Translations under genes and position numbers: made by a program
Assembly (NCBI GenBank): GCA_902785575.1
Contig: CACZZF010000014.1
Location: forward strand, 1-64,000
Length of the DNA: 64,000 bases
Direction: 5' to 3'
Origin: an uncultured Bacteroidia bacterium
Lineage (GTDB): Bacteria > Bacteroidota > Bacteroidia > Bacteroidales > UBA932
Notes under the pieces: generated by a model
Seen by the model: the letters and a program-made list of their open reading frames with translations, nothing else
The model's database searches: none
Told to the model about the DNA's origin: nothing
In this document: one piece after another, positions 51,324-61,026 of the stretch
How positions within the stretch are numbered: the first letter of the stretch is position 1
Layout of the letters: each line of letters begins with the position of its first letter

Positions 51324-53189
51324 ATGAGGAAATATTTCACAATTCTCGCCTTGATCATCCTGATCCTTCCTTCCTGCGGAAAGCGTGAGAAGGACGTCTC
51401 CGCGAAGATGATAACACCTGTCAAGTTTTCCGATGTGAAGATTAATGACTCATTCTGGACACCCAGGCTGAAAAGCCATAAGGATGTGACCCTCAATGTC
51501 TGCATAGACCAAATTGAGAACCAGACCGGTCGTATCCGCAATTTTGAAAAAGCCGCCGAGAAGCTTGTGGGACAGCATGAGGGAAAGGTCTATGACGACT
51601 CCGATGTTTACAAGGCTCTTGAGGGAATGGCATATTCACTTCAGAACAACCCTGATCCCGTCCTTGAGGCCAAATGTGACGAGTGGATAGATAAGTTCGC
51701 CGCCGCCCAGGAAGAGAACGGCTATCTCAACACGGCTTTCACCCTTGCGGAGAATGATGATCGCTGGACGAGAATGGATGCCCATGAGATGTATTGCGCC
51801 GGTCACATGATCGAGGCCGGAGTCGCTTATTACAATGTGACAGGGAAGAGGAAACTTCTTGATGTCTGTGTCAGGATGGCCGACCACATGATGACAGTGT
51901 TCGGACCCGGGAAGCGTGACTGGGTGCCTGGCCATGAGGAGATTGAGCTTGCTTTGGTAAAACTCTACCAGGCGACGGGTGATAAGAAGTATCTCGATTT
52001 CTCCGAGTGGCTCCTGAATGAGAGAGGCCATGGCTTGGGCGGTAATGGAGTTCCTCTTAAGAGGTGGAATGATGCCTATCATCAGGATGACAAGCCTGTC
52101 CGGGAGATGAGTGAGATCGCCGGCCATGCCGTTCGCGCCATGTATCTTTATTGTGGAATGGCTGATGTCGCCGCCTACACTCATGACCAAGGATACATCG
52201 ACGCGTTGAACCGCCTGTGGGATGATGTCGTGTTGAAAAATATGTATTTGACAGGAGGAATAGGCCAAAGCCGCAGCAATGAGGGTTTCACAGAGGATTA
52301 TGATTTGCCGAACTTGACCGCATATTGCGAGACCTGCGCTTCTGTCGGCATGGTTTACTGGAACTGGAGGATGAACCAGTTCACAGGGGACAGCAAGTTC
52401 GCTGATGTCATGGAGCGTTCGATGTACAACGGCGCCTTGGCAGGAATATCGTTGGACGGCAGCGTGTTCTTCTATGTCAATCCTCTTGAGTCTCTAGGTG
52501 AGCATCATCGGAAGCCTTGGTACGGGACAGCGTGTTGCCCGAGCCAGATATGCCGCTTCCTCCCTTCCATCGGCAATTACATTTACGGCGTTTCCGACAA
52601 TGCCATTTGGGTTAACCTCTACATGGGAAACTCTGCTGACATGAAGGTAGGGAACAAGGAAGTCACTCTGATTCAGGAGACTGAATATCCGTGGGAAGGT
52701 ACAGTATCCTTGAAGGTCGGAGTTAAGGGTTCACTCAAGACCCAGATCCGTCTCCGTGTCCCTGGCTGGTGCGATGAGTATTCTGTGTCAGTCAATGGAG
52801 AAACCGTGGCTCCTCAGGTTGAGAAAGGCTACGTTGTGATAGACCGCAAATGGAAGGATGGAGATATCATCGGGCTGAATATGGACATGCCTGTCAAGGT
52901 CGTGGCCGCTGACCCGAGGGTGAAAGAGGATGTCGGCAAGCGCGCCATCCAGAGAGGTCCTCTCGTGTACTGCATAGAGGAGGCCGACAACAAGGATGGA
53001 TTCGATGCTTTGCGGATCGCCGAAGATGCGAAATTCGACACCAAATTTGACTCCGGCAAACTCGGAGGCATTGTTGACATCACAGCCCATGTGGGAGACC
53101 AGACACTCGACTATATCCCTTACTATTCTTGGGATAACCGTGAGGCCGGGAAGATGAAAGTGTGGGTGCCATTGGTTGGTGAGGAATAA
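51324..53189 (+). CDS. GH127 beta-L-arabinofuranosidase-like lipoprotein (copy 2)
   Basis: A 621-aa lipoprotein (lipobox LPSC) and close paralogue of the 46232 gene; both share nearly the same N-terminal mature region (KMITPVKFSDVKI, LNVCIDQIENQTGRIRNFE). The active-site set is complete: NEGF Glu, E336 and C338 in YCETC, and C404-C405 in GTACCPSQ. Differences cluster around the active-site entrance (for example RWNDAYHQDDKPVREMSE in place of PWPPVYYQDDVPVRDMSE), which may shift linkage preference. Probably a tandem duplication later separated by, or flanking, the 48108 and 50136 genes. Confidence 0.9.
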   Translation: MRKYFTILALIILILPSCGKREKDVSAKMITPVKFSDVKINDSFWTPRLKSHKDVTLNVCIDQIENQTGRIRNFEKAAEKLVGQHEGKVYDDSDVYKALEGMAYSLQNNPDPVLEAKCDEWIDKFAAAQEENGYLNTAFTLAENDDRWTRMDAHEMYCAGHMIEAGVAYYNVTGKRKLLDVCVRMADHMMTVFGPGKRDWVPGHEEIELALVKLYQATGDKKYLDFSEWLLNERGHGLGGNGVPLKRWNDAYHQDDKPVREMSEIAGHAVRAMYLYCGMADVAAYTHDQGYIDALNRLWDDVVLKNMYLTGGIGQSRSNEGFTEDYDLPNLTAYCETCASVGMVYWNWRMNQFTGDSKFADVMERSMYNGALAGISLDGSVFFYVNPLESLGEHHRKPWYGTACCPSQICRFLPSIGNYIYGVSDNAIWVNLYMGNSADMKVGNKEVTLIQETEYPWEGTVSLKVGVKGSLKTQIRLRVPGWCDEYSVSVNGETVAPQVEKGYVVIDRKWKDGDIIGLNMDMPVKVVAADPRVKEDVGKRAIQRGPLVYCIEEADNKDGFDALRIAEDAKFDTKFDSGKLGGIVDITAHVGDQTLDYIPYYSWDNREAGKMKVWVPLVGEE

Positions 53190-53204
53190 TAGAATTAATT
53201 GAAT

Positions 53205-54785
53205 ATGAGAAAGTTGTTATTGTCTTTATGTTGCGCTGGCCTTATTGCCTCGGGCTGCGCAGGAAATCTGGTTCAGAAGATTGAAGAAGAGGGCAACACT
53301 TTGATTTCTGAATACGTGTCCGGGTTCAATGCCACTGATGAGGAGGTTTACATCCAGCAATTCCCTAATGACAAGGCGGAAGAGTTCCTGAAAGAGAATG
53401 TTCCGGTCTTCGAGTGCCCGGACAAGGAATTGGAGAAGACATGGTATTTCAGATGGTGGACTTTCCGCAAGCATGTGAAATCGACCCCTGAAGGCTTCAT
53501 TATCACTGAGTTCCTTCCTGATGTGTCTTGGGCTGGAAAGTACAATGCCATTTGCTGTCCTGCCGCCCATCATTTCAACGAGGGTCGTTGGCTGAAGGAT
53601 CCGACCTATCTGAAAGATTATGCCGCATATTGGTGCAGGGAAAAGAGCGACGCCCGCAGATACAGTTTCCCTGCCGCGCAAGCTTTCCTCCAGTTCTATA
53701 AAGTCCATCCAGACATGGATCTTATTGAGAAATCCTATCCTGACCTGAAAGAAATCTACAAGGCGTGGGAAAGTGACCATAGGGACGATCCTGACGGGCT
53801 TTTCTGGCAGGGTGACGGGCACGACGGTATGGAGGTATCCATATCTGGCGGACTGTCTCCCGACGCCACAGGCTACAGGGCAACCATAAACAGTTATATG
53901 TATGCCGATGCCGTGGCTCTCTCCACAATGGCAACGATGCTCGGGAAAACGGATGAGGCAGAGGTTTACGCCAAGAAAGCGGAGCAGATCAAGATATTGA
54001 TAAACACCAAGTTATGGGATGAGTCGGCTCGTTTCTACAAGGTTATTCCTCGTCACGGGGACGGCTCCTTCTCTCCTGCGAGGGAAGAGCACGGCTACAC
54101 GCCATGGCTTTATGATATTCCAAAGCCGGAGTGGGCTGACGCCTGGAAGCAACTGACAGATCCTGAAGGATTCAAGGCTCCTTATGGTCCTACTACCGCG
54201 GAACAAAGGGCTGATGGCTTCAAGGTGGTATATGAAGGCCATGAGTGCCAGTGGAACGGTCCTAGCTGGCCTTTCGCCACCGCACAGACCCTGACGGCCC
54301 TTGAGCGTCTTCTGCATCGCCAAGGCGAGGGCCCTGTCACAAAGAAAGACTATTTTGAGACGCTCCAGACCTACAGCAATAACCATCGTCTGACCAAGCC
54401 TGACGGAACTAAGGTTTGTTGGATTGACGAGAACCAGGATCCTTTCACGGGTGAGTGGATAGCGAGAAAGTTGCTCTTGGAAAGGGGGTACAAGTATTAC
54501 GAGAGGGGCAAGGATTACAATCATTCCACTTTCTGCGACCTCATTATCAGCGGTCTTATTGGTATCCAGCCCCAACTGGACGGGTCAATAGTCATCGAGC
54601 CTCTCCTCCCCGAGGGAGAGTGGGACTGGTTCTCCCTCTCGAAAATATATATTGCCGGAAAGGAGATATCTGTCTTTTATGACAAGACCGGAGAGCGTTA
54701 CGGAAAGGGTAAAGGGTTCTTTGTTTACGTTGATGGGAAGAAGGTTTCCCAGGCTGAGTCATACGTCACTAAAATAACCATTTAA
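53205..54785 (+). CDS. MGH1-like glycoside hydrolase lipoprotein
   Basis: A 526-aa lipoprotein (lipobox IASGC, Cys at about 18) with an (alpha/alpha)6 toroid like GH63/mannosylglycerate hydrolase-type enzymes. Blocks WYFRWWTFRKHVKSTPEGFIITEFLPDVSWAG, FWQGDGHDGMEVSISGG, ECQWNGPSWPFATAQTLTALE and GLIGIQPQLDGSIVIEPLLP match that superfamily; the Asp of GDGHDGME and a Glu near the end of the toroid are likely catalytic. Substrate unknown. ATG 53205 is preferred to an in-frame TTG six bases earlier. Last gene before a terminator; starts 15 bp after GH127 copy 2. Confidence 0.82.
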   Translation: MRKLLLSLCCAGLIASGCAGNLVQKIEEEGNTLISEYVSGFNATDEEVYIQQFPNDKAEEFLKENVPVFECPDKELEKTWYFRWWTFRKHVKSTPEGFIITEFLPDVSWAGKYNAICCPAAHHFNEGRWLKDPTYLKDYAAYWCREKSDARRYSFPAAQAFLQFYKVHPDMDLIEKSYPDLKEIYKAWESDHRDDPDGLFWQGDGHDGMEVSISGGLSPDATGYRATINSYMYADAVALSTMATMLGKTDEAEVYAKKAEQIKILINTKLWDESARFYKVIPRHGDGSFSPAREEHGYTPWLYDIPKPEWADAWKQLTDPEGFKAPYGPTTAEQRADGFKVVYEGHECQWNGPSWPFATAQTLTALERLLHRQGEGPVTKKDYFETLQTYSNNHRLTKPDGTKVCWIDENQDPFTGEWIARKLLLERGYKYYERGKDYNHSTFCDLIISGLIGIQPQLDGSIVIEPLLPEGEWDWFSLSKIYIAGKEISVFYDKTGERYGKGKGFFVYVDGKKVSQAESYVTKITI

Positions 54786-54807
54786 AATATTTAATAAAGT
54801 TTTTTTT

Positions 54808-54815
54808 TATATTTG
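54808..54815 (+). promoter_or_regulatory. -7 box for hppA, abutting the terminator stem
   Basis: TATATTTG whose last base is the first base of the following hairpin. Transcripts starting here would begin inside the stem, so the hairpin would not form fully in them. Confidence 0.45.
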
Positions 54816-54846
54816 TCCTTTGGCGTATGTCCAAAGGACCTTTTTT
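54815..54846 (+). terminator. intrinsic terminator of the susC-to-MGH1 operon
   Basis: GTCCTTTGG and CCAAAGGAC form a perfect 9-bp stem with a 7-base loop, followed by CTTTTTT. It starts 30 bp after the stop of the MGH1-like gene. Confidence 0.9.
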
Positions 54847-54879
54847 AGGTTAACTATTGAATCGTAAAATCAGAGGTAT

Positions 54880-57072
54880 ATGAATAATTTGTTTTATCTC
54901 GTTCCTGCCGCTTCAATACTGGCGTTGTTTTTCGCTTGGTTTTTCTACCAACAGATGAAGAAGGAAAGCGAAGGCACTCCCACAATGAAGGAGATTGCCC
55001 AGTATGTGCGGGAAGGTGCGATGGCTTACCTTAAACAACAGTATAAGGTGGTCTTGATCGTTTTCATAGTCCTCGCCTTGCTGTTCTCTTTCATGGCCTA
55101 TGTGCTGCATGTGCAGAACGGATGGGTTCCTTTCGCCTTCCTCACAGGCGGTTTCTTCTCTGCTCTTGCCGGCTTTATCGGCATGAGGACAGCTACTTAC
55201 GCTTCCGCCAGGACAGCCAACGCGGTCAGCCGCACCCTCAATTCCGGACTCAAGCTCGCCTTCCGCTCGGGAGCTGTTATGGGTTTGACAGTTGTCGGTC
55301 TCGGACTGCTTGACATCTCGATTTGGTGGATCATCCTGAACGCTTGCATAGACAATCCTGACGTCTCCCAGAAGCTTGTTGTGATCACAACCACTATGTT
55401 GACCTTCGGAATGGGAGCCTCAACCCAAGCCCTGTTCGCCAGGGTAGGAGGTGGTATCTACACAAAGGCCGCTGATGTGGGAGCTGACATAGTCGGAAAG
55501 GTGGAACAAGATATTCCTGAAGATGACCCTCGCAACCCCGCCACCATCGCTGACAATGTCGGAGACAACGTCGGTGACGTCGCCGGAATGGGCGCTGACC
55601 TTTATGAGTCATATTGCGGATCCATCCTGGCCACGATGGCCCTTGGAGCCTCCGCTTTCTTCTCCGCCGGAGTCGAAAGTCAGATGAAGGCGATTCTGGC
55701 CCCGATGATGATCGCCGCTATCGGAGTTGTTCTCTCTATTATTGGAATATATGCCGTCCGCACAAAAGAAGGCGCTGGACTTCAACAACTTCTGAAGTCT
55801 TTGAGTATAGGAACCAACCTGTCCGCCGCCTTGATCGCGGTTGTGACTTTCGGGGTGTTTTATATGCTAGGTTTCCCCAACTGGTGGCAGCTTAGCCTCT
55901 CGGTGATCTCTGGCCTTCTCGCCGGAGTCATCATCGGAAAGGCCACTGAGTATTACACATCACATTCCTACAAACCCACACAAAAGCTTGCGGAGAGCTC
56001 CCAGACAGGTCCCGCTACTGTCATTATCCAAGGTATCGGCCTTGGAATGATCTCGACATGCATTCCTGTTGTCACCATCGTTGTGGCCATACTGCTCTCC
56101 TATCTGTTCGCGACTGGATTCACATTTGATCCTTCCCAGATCAGCTTTGGTCTTTATGGTATCAGCATCGCCGCTGTCGGAATGCTGTCGACCCTTGGAA
56201 TCACCTTGGCCACAGACGCTTACGGTCCGATTGCGGATAACGCCGGTGGTAACGCGCAGATGAGCGAGTTGGATCCTGAGGTTCGTCACCGCACCGATAC
56301 TTTGGACGCTCTCGGCAATACCACCGCGGCCACAGGTAAAGGTTTCGCTATCGGATCAGCGGCCCTCACCGCCCTGGCCTTGCTGGCCTCTTACATTGAG
56401 GAGATCAAAATAGGACTCCAGCATGTCGGGACAACCGCTCTGACCATTGGCGACCGTGTGGTTCAGGTGGCTCAGGCGACTATTCCTGACCTTGTCCAAT
56501 ATTACCAGGTCAACCTAATGAACCCCCGTGTCCTCACGGGAGTATTCCTCGGGGCGATGATGGCGTTCCTGTTCTGCGGTATGACTATGAACGCTGTTGG
56601 CCGCGCCGCTGAGAAGATGGTGGTGGAGGTCCGTCGCCAGTTCCGGGAGATCGCGGGAATCCTTGAAGGCAAGAAACGTCCTGATTACAAACGTTGTGTG
56701 GAGATTTCGACAAAGGCCGCCCAGCATGAGATGATCACCCCCGCCTTGACGGCGATCATTGTTCCTATCCTCGTGGGAGTTGTTCTTGGAGAGGCTGGAG
56801 TCATGGGGCTTCTTATCGGAGGTCTCGGCGCCGGATTTATCCTAGCGATATTCCTGGCAAACTCTGGAGGAGCATGGGACAACGCCAAAAAATATGTCGA
56901 AGACGGTCATTTCGGCGGGAAGAATTCCGTAAACCACCACGCCACAGTGGTCGGTGACACTGTCGGTGATCCGTTCAAAGACACTTCAGGTCCTTCGCTC
57001 AACATTCTTATCAAGTTGATGAGCATGGTGTCTATCGTCATGGCCGGCCTGATTGTTATGCTCCATGGTTAA
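54880..57072 (+). CDS. hppA: membrane-bound ion-pumping pyrophosphatase (K+-dependent type)
   Basis: A 730-aa integral membrane protein of about 16 helices that couples pyrophosphate hydrolysis to Na+ and/or H+ export. The substrate site is clear: [48 protein letters not shown] (about 195-245), and the mirrored C-terminal site near [14 protein letters not shown] and [35 protein letters not shown] has Ala where K+-independent forms have Lys, so K+-dependence and Na+ transport are likely. A housekeeping-type gene, set between a glycan operon and its likely regulator. Confidence 0.95.
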   Translation: MNNLFYLVPAASILALFFAWFFYQQMKKESEGTPTMKEIAQYVREGAMAYLKQQYKVVLIVFIVLALLFSFMAYVLHVQNGWVPFAFLTGGFFSALAGFIGMRTATYASARTANAVSRTLNSGLKLAFRSGAVMGLTVVGLGLLDISIWWIILNACIDNPDVSQKLVVITTTMLTFGMGASTQALFARVGGGIYTKAADVGADIVGKVEQDIPEDDPRNPATIADNVGDNVGDVAGMGADLYESYCGSILATMALGASAFFSAGVESQMKAILAPMMIAAIGVVLSIIGIYAVRTKEGAGLQQLLKSLSIGTNLSAALIAVVTFGVFYMLGFPNWWQLSLSVISGLLAGVIIGKATEYYTSHSYKPTQKLAESSQTGPATVIIQGIGLGMISTCIPVVTIVVAILLSYLFATGFTFDPSQISFGLYGISIAAVGMLSTLGITLATDAYGPIADNAGGNAQMSELDPEVRHRTDTLDALGNTTAATGKGFAIGSAALTALALLASYIEEIKIGLQHVGTTALTIGDRVVQVAQATIPDLVQYYQVNLMNPRVLTGVFLGAMMAFLFCGMTMNAVGRAAEKMVVEVRRQFREIAGILEGKKRPDYKRCVEISTKAAQHEMITPALTAIIVPILVGVVLGEAGVMGLLIGGLGAGFILAIFLANSGGAWDNAKKYVEDGHFGGKNSVNHHATVVGDTVGDPFKDTSGPSLNILIKLMSMVSIVMAGLIVMLHG

Positions 57073-57115
57073 AGCATAAATATCTTAATACGAACCAAAT
57101 AGACAAAACAAGAAG

Positions 57116-58168
57116 ATGAAAAAAGTCACCATCAGAGATGTCGCCCGTGAAGCCGGTGTGTCTGTCACTCTCGTCTCGTTCGTAATGAACGCCAAAATGG
57201 GGAAGGATGGCCGTCTTGACTGCCCGGTCAATCCTAACACCGCTGCACGGGTACTTGAAGTGGCGAAAAGATTGGGCTATAGGCGTAACAACGCCGCCGC
57301 TTCGCTAAGGAGCGGAAGGTCACATTCTATCGCCGTGATCGTGTCTGATCTCGCCAACCCCCTATTCGCCGAGATCTGCCGCAAAATTGAGAATATCGCC
57401 TATCAAGATGGCTACACGGTGATCTTCGCCTCCTCAGAGGAGAATTCCGACAAGCTCGCCCATCTGGTCGAGACAATGGTCGGCTACAACGTCGAAGGCT
57501 TGATCGTGGCCCCTTGCCTTGGTGGAGAAAAGGCTCTCGAGAGGGCGACCAGCATAGGTATCCCCACTGTTTTGATCGACAGGGATGTCCCCGGAGCAGA
57601 TTTCGGAAGAGTCCTTGTGGATAATGTGGATGCGGGTGTGATCGCTACCAAATACCTCTTCCACCAGGGTTTCGGCAAGATTGAGATGATTTCCTACAAG
57701 CTCGGAGTCACTAGCTTGACCGACAGGGAATATGGCTATTCCAAAGCGATGCAGGACGCCGGCCTCAAAGATGAGATCAAGCTCCATAGGATCGAGTACG
57801 ACGCCGATCTCGCAAAGAAGGGTGTGATCGAGATATTCCGGGATGCCGCCAAACGTGGTGCCGAAGCGTTCATCCTCCCTACAAAGAAACTGGCGATGTA
57901 CGGTTTCAATGCCCTTAATGTCTTGGGTCTCAATTTCCCCAAGAATTTCTCCTTCGTGTGCTTCGATGAGAGTGACACCTATGACATCAGCAAACCTGTA
58001 ATTCCCCATGTCGTCCAGCCGATAGCCGAGATCGCCGACAAGTCTTTTGCCTTGCTGCGGAAGATGATAGATGGCACGGCCACTCAGGAAGAGAGAAATG
58101 TGACTCTGAAGGCGAAGCTTATCCTCGGAGGTCGTTTTGGCGTGGATCCCACCGAAGCTATATTCTGA
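57116..58168 (+). CDS. LacI-family transcriptional regulator
   Basis: A 350-aa DNA-binding protein. The N-terminal helix-turn-helix (VTIRDVAREAGVSVTLVSFVMNAK, about 4-27) and hinge helix (NNAAASLRSGRSHSIAVIVSDLANPLFAEI) are typical, followed by a periplasmic-binding-protein-like sugar domain. The HTH is followed by a slightly longer segment (GKDGRLDCPVNPNTAARVLEVAKRLGY) than in LacI. It sits within the glycan locus and is followed at 4 bp by a glycosidase gene, so it probably senses a sugar released from the target glycan. Confidence 0.92.
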   Translation: MKKVTIRDVAREAGVSVTLVSFVMNAKMGKDGRLDCPVNPNTAARVLEVAKRLGYRRNNAAASLRSGRSHSIAVIVSDLANPLFAEICRKIENIAYQDGYTVIFASSEENSDKLAHLVETMVGYNVEGLIVAPCLGGEKALERATSIGIPTVLIDRDVPGADFGRVLVDNVDAGVIATKYLFHQGFGKIEMISYKLGVTSLTDREYGYSKAMQDAGLKDEIKLHRIEYDADLAKKGVIEIFRDAAKRGAEAFILPTKKLAMYGFNALNVLGLNFPKNFSFVCFDESDTYDISKPVIPHVVQPIAEIADKSFALLRKMIDGTATQEERNVTLKAKLILGGRFGVDPTEAIF

Positions 58169-58172
58169 TAAC

Positions 58173-59909
58173 ATGTTGTTGAGGCGAGAGATTTTCAGTG
58201 TTGTCGGAATTACTTTTCTATTCCTTTTAGCTGGTTGTGTTTCCAATCGCCGGCCGGACAGCGAGAGTGCCCGGACCTGGTTTATGACCGAGCTTCGGTT
58301 CGAGTCATCAACTGATTATACCTCAGGTGGTTCCGAAGAGGTATTGATGGATGTTTCCTTCACCCATCCCAAAACCGGAGAGACACTTGTCCGTCCCGCT
58401 TTCTGGGATGGGGAAAATGTATTCATCGTACGTTTCGCTCCGACGAAGGAAGGTCGGTGGAAATGGGTATCACAATGCCCACGGGATCCTTCACTTGACG
58501 GGCTCAAAGGAACTCTCAAGTGCGAGAAGTACGATGGGGAACTGGCTGTATACAAGCATGGTTTCGTGAGGGTGGAGCCCGGCAAGAAACACATGACCTA
58601 TGCCGACGGCACTCCCTTCTTTTATCTTGGAGACACCCATTGGGGAATGTACTCCGAGGAACTTGACGCTCCGGGTCCACACGCCGGTGAGACTGGAGCT
58701 GAGTCACATTTCAAATACATTGTCGACAGACGTGTCGAGCAAAGTTTCACAGTCTATCAGAGTGAGCCTTTGGGTTCTCCCTTCAATGTGATTGACGGAA
58801 AGGTTGATTCCGTTGACATCCAAGGGTTCCGCATCGCTGACGAGTATTATAAGTATATCGCGTCATCAGGACTGGTCCACGCTAATGCCGAGTTGTTTTT
58901 CGCCGCCTCAATGAGAGAGGCCCTCGCCAAAGACGACCATGCCTTGGAAGCTCTTTCCCGTTATTGGGTGGCTCGTTTCGGCGCTTTCCCGGTGCTATGG
59001 ACTCTCGCTCAGGAGATTGACAACGATTTTTATAGTGAGCGTGGCCACCAGAATTTCTATGATTTCACAAATAATCCTTGGGTAAAGGTCGCTGAATATA
59101 TCCACAAATACGACTGCTACAATCATCCTCTCTCCGGTCATCAGGAGAACGCCTGGCACACCACAGTGACGGGCAGAGGCACTGGTGCCGAGGGTCGGGA
59201 TGGTAATGGGGCTTCCGTGTTCGCTTCAGAGGAAGTCGCTCAGCGAACTGGACATAACTGGTGGGCTGTCCAGTGGAGCCCATCCCTGACCGAGCCTGTT
59301 GATCCTGAACTTGTAAGGGATTATTGGGAGACTTCCCGTCCGGCAATCAATTATGAGGGTCGCTATTGCGGCCTGTGGACCAAAGATTTCGGATCCAGGG
59401 CGCAAGGATGGATATCCTTCCTTTCCGGGTTCTTTGGCTATGGCTACGGAGCGATTGACATTTGGCTTTATAAAAGCGATTATGATATTAAGTCCGAGTC
59501 ATTTGACGGTGTCGATCATATAACCCCCGCCGATAAACTGAAGCCTTGGTCGGAATCCATTGACTATCCCAGCGCCGGCCAGATGAGACATCTGCGCTCA
59601 TTCATGGAGTCTTTCGACTGGTGGAATCTCACTCCGGTTCTCAAGGACGAGAATGTCTTCAAAGCTGACGCCTCCGGATATGTCTATGCCAGAACACCCG
59701 GTACCCATGTGCTTTATTTCTTCTCCAAGGACACGACTACTGGGGAAATAGCTGATATTCAAGCAGGTAAAATCCTCCAAATGGCTTGGTTCAATCCTCG
59801 GACAGGAGAGTATCGTGATCCGGCGAACATTACCGCCAGTGAAGACGGTAGGCTTATCCTCCCTGAAAAACCTGACATCCAGGACTGGGTCCTGAAGATC
59901 TCGGAATAG
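58173..59909 (+). CDS. DUF5060/DUF4038 glycoside hydrolase-like lipoprotein (GH140-related)
   Basis: A 578-aa lipoprotein (lipobox LLAGC). An N-terminal DUF5060 beta-sandwich (about 25-110, EVLMDVSFTHPKTGETLVRPAFWDGENVFIVRFAPTKEGRW) precedes a DUF4038-type TIM barrel (about 140-480, opening KHMTYADGTPFFYLGDTHW), and a small C-terminal beta domain follows. Candidate acids are in LAQEIDND and the later ISxxE-like segment. Characterised relatives include endo-apiosidases of RG-II breakdown, but this subgroup is wide and the substrate here is open. The open frame upstream of 58173 runs into lacI and is rejected; the two genes are 4 bp apart. Confidence 0.8.
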   Translation: MLLRREIFSVVGITFLFLLAGCVSNRRPDSESARTWFMTELRFESSTDYTSGGSEEVLMDVSFTHPKTGETLVRPAFWDGENVFIVRFAPTKEGRWKWVSQCPRDPSLDGLKGTLKCEKYDGELAVYKHGFVRVEPGKKHMTYADGTPFFYLGDTHWGMYSEELDAPGPHAGETGAESHFKYIVDRRVEQSFTVYQSEPLGSPFNVIDGKVDSVDIQGFRIADEYYKYIASSGLVHANAELFFAASMREALAKDDHALEALSRYWVARFGAFPVLWTLAQEIDNDFYSERGHQNFYDFTNNPWVKVAEYIHKYDCYNHPLSGHQENAWHTTVTGRGTGAEGRDGNGASVFASEEVAQRTGHNWWAVQWSPSLTEPVDPELVRDYWETSRPAINYEGRYCGLWTKDFGSRAQGWISFLSGFFGYGYGAIDIWLYKSDYDIKSESFDGVDHITPADKLKPWSESIDYPSAGQMRHLRSFMESFDWWNLTPVLKDENVFKADASGYVYARTPGTHVLYFFSKDTTTGEIADIQAGKILQMAWFNPRTGEYRDPANITASEDGRLILPEKPDIQDWVLKISE

Positions 59910-59931
59910 TCTTAGAAGACAAGTCTCATCT

Positions 59932-60736
59932 TTATAATCTGGCGATCAAATCTTGAGGAGTAATATCTCTCATTAATGAGAAAGCGAACCACTTTTTCCC
60001 AAGATCCTTCAAGGAAGCGCCGAAATGATACACCTTTTCGTCGATAACAAGGAAACAATCGTGTGCTTTATTGAATGGCCTGATACTGATAGGATTATAC
60101 TGGGAGTTATGTCGGTCGAGATCAAGTTGAAGAATTGTCAAACAGAAGTATTTCTCTAGCAGCTTGCTTGATTAGGCTACAAGTAAAACTATAGGCATCG
60201 AATATTTGACCGTCATAAAAGATACCCTGCTTAGGCTTTAGTTTTCCTTCCTCAAGTTTTTCGTATAGTTTCTCAACCTTCTGGTCGGTTGTGATCTGTT
60301 TATATTCAAGTGTTTCCAAACGTTGAAACACTTGAGCATTTGAAACCAGAAATCTTCGCATCGCGGCAAATACACGCATAATCCTGACATTTGTCTGGAT
60401 GGCGATTTCTGAAGTTAGGACACTGCTTAGCATGGAAACACCCAATTCAGTGAAGGCAAACGGTAGCTTTCTACGTCCACCCCAACTTGATGTCGCATTT
60501 TGCGACTTCAAGATTGTATATTCTTTGGAAGAAAGTTGGAACATAAAGTCTTCTGGAAAACGAGTTATATTTCGCTTGACCTGTTCGTTTAATCTTCTTG
60601 TCTCAACACCATATAATCGCGCGATATCCTCATCTAGAATAACTTGGACATTGCGAATAGAGTGTATCATTTCTGCGATCGAGGGATCTCTCTTAACCTC
60701 ATCAGAATTCAAAGCAGTTATTTTCTCGTTCATCAT
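59932..60736 (-). pseudogene. ORF6N-domain (phage antirepressor-like) gene, broken by internal deletion and frameshift
   Basis: The 5' part (60736-60122) encodes 204 aa with the ORF6N DNA-binding domain (VQVILDEDIARLYGVETRRLNEQVKRNITRFPEDFMFQL, then FAFTELGVSMLSSVL), a coiled linker and KQGIFYDGQIFDAYSFTCSLIKQAAREILLFDN, then stops. The 3' part continues in another frame from about 60140 (ILQLDLDRHNSQYNPISIRPFNKAHDCFLVIDEKVYHFGASLKDLGKKWFAF), the known C-terminal half of such proteins. About 30 residues that normally join LIDNY to QLQLDI are missing at the junction. So this is one gene of about 300 aa damaged by a small deletion. AT-rich compared with its neighbours, which suggests it was acquired. 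Confidence 0.85.
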
Positions 60737-60841
60737 AGCATATTTGGCTTAAAACAATCATTATCAGCCAAGATACACTGACTAAACAGAAAAAACCTTA
60801 AGAAACAGAAATATGATGATAAGAAACAGAAAAACTTATTA

Positions 60842-60967
60842 CTAGCAATACTTTGGATAAGGAAAGTCTACCTGATTGATTGCCTTGGGATTATCGTATT
60901 TACCAGCACAGGCTACCGTAAGAAGAGAGAAGAAAGCTAATTTGAATCGATTAAACGCGATGTTCAT
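60842..60967 (-). CDS. possible small lipoprotein (41 aa)
   Basis: A short frame with a signal-like start: MNIAFNRFKLAFFSLLTVAC, then AGKYDNPKAINQVDFPYPKYC. LTVAC-A fits a lipobox with Cys20 as the acylated residue, leaving a 22-residue mature peptide. It lies in the AT-rich spacer next to the ORF6N pseudogene. No homologue is recognised; it may be the 5' remnant of a longer gene or chance. The rest of 60737-61010 holds no other gene; short repeats of AAGAAACAGAAA occur near 60795-60830. Confidence 0.35.
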   Translation of the reverse strand: MNIAFNRFKLAFFSLLTVACAGKYDNPKAINQVDFPYPKYC

Positions 60968-61015
60968 ACCGCTAATATGGCAAAATAATAATTAGGATTC
61001 TGAGTGAGGTTTTTG

Positions 61016-61023
61016 TATTTTTG
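61016..61023 (+). promoter_or_regulatory. -7 box directly before the GH3 start codon
   Basis: TATTTTTG ends three bases before the ATG at 61027, so transcription would start at or just after the start codon. Either the mRNA is leaderless or this is not the real promoter. Confidence 0.4.
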
Positions 61024-61026
61024 TGT

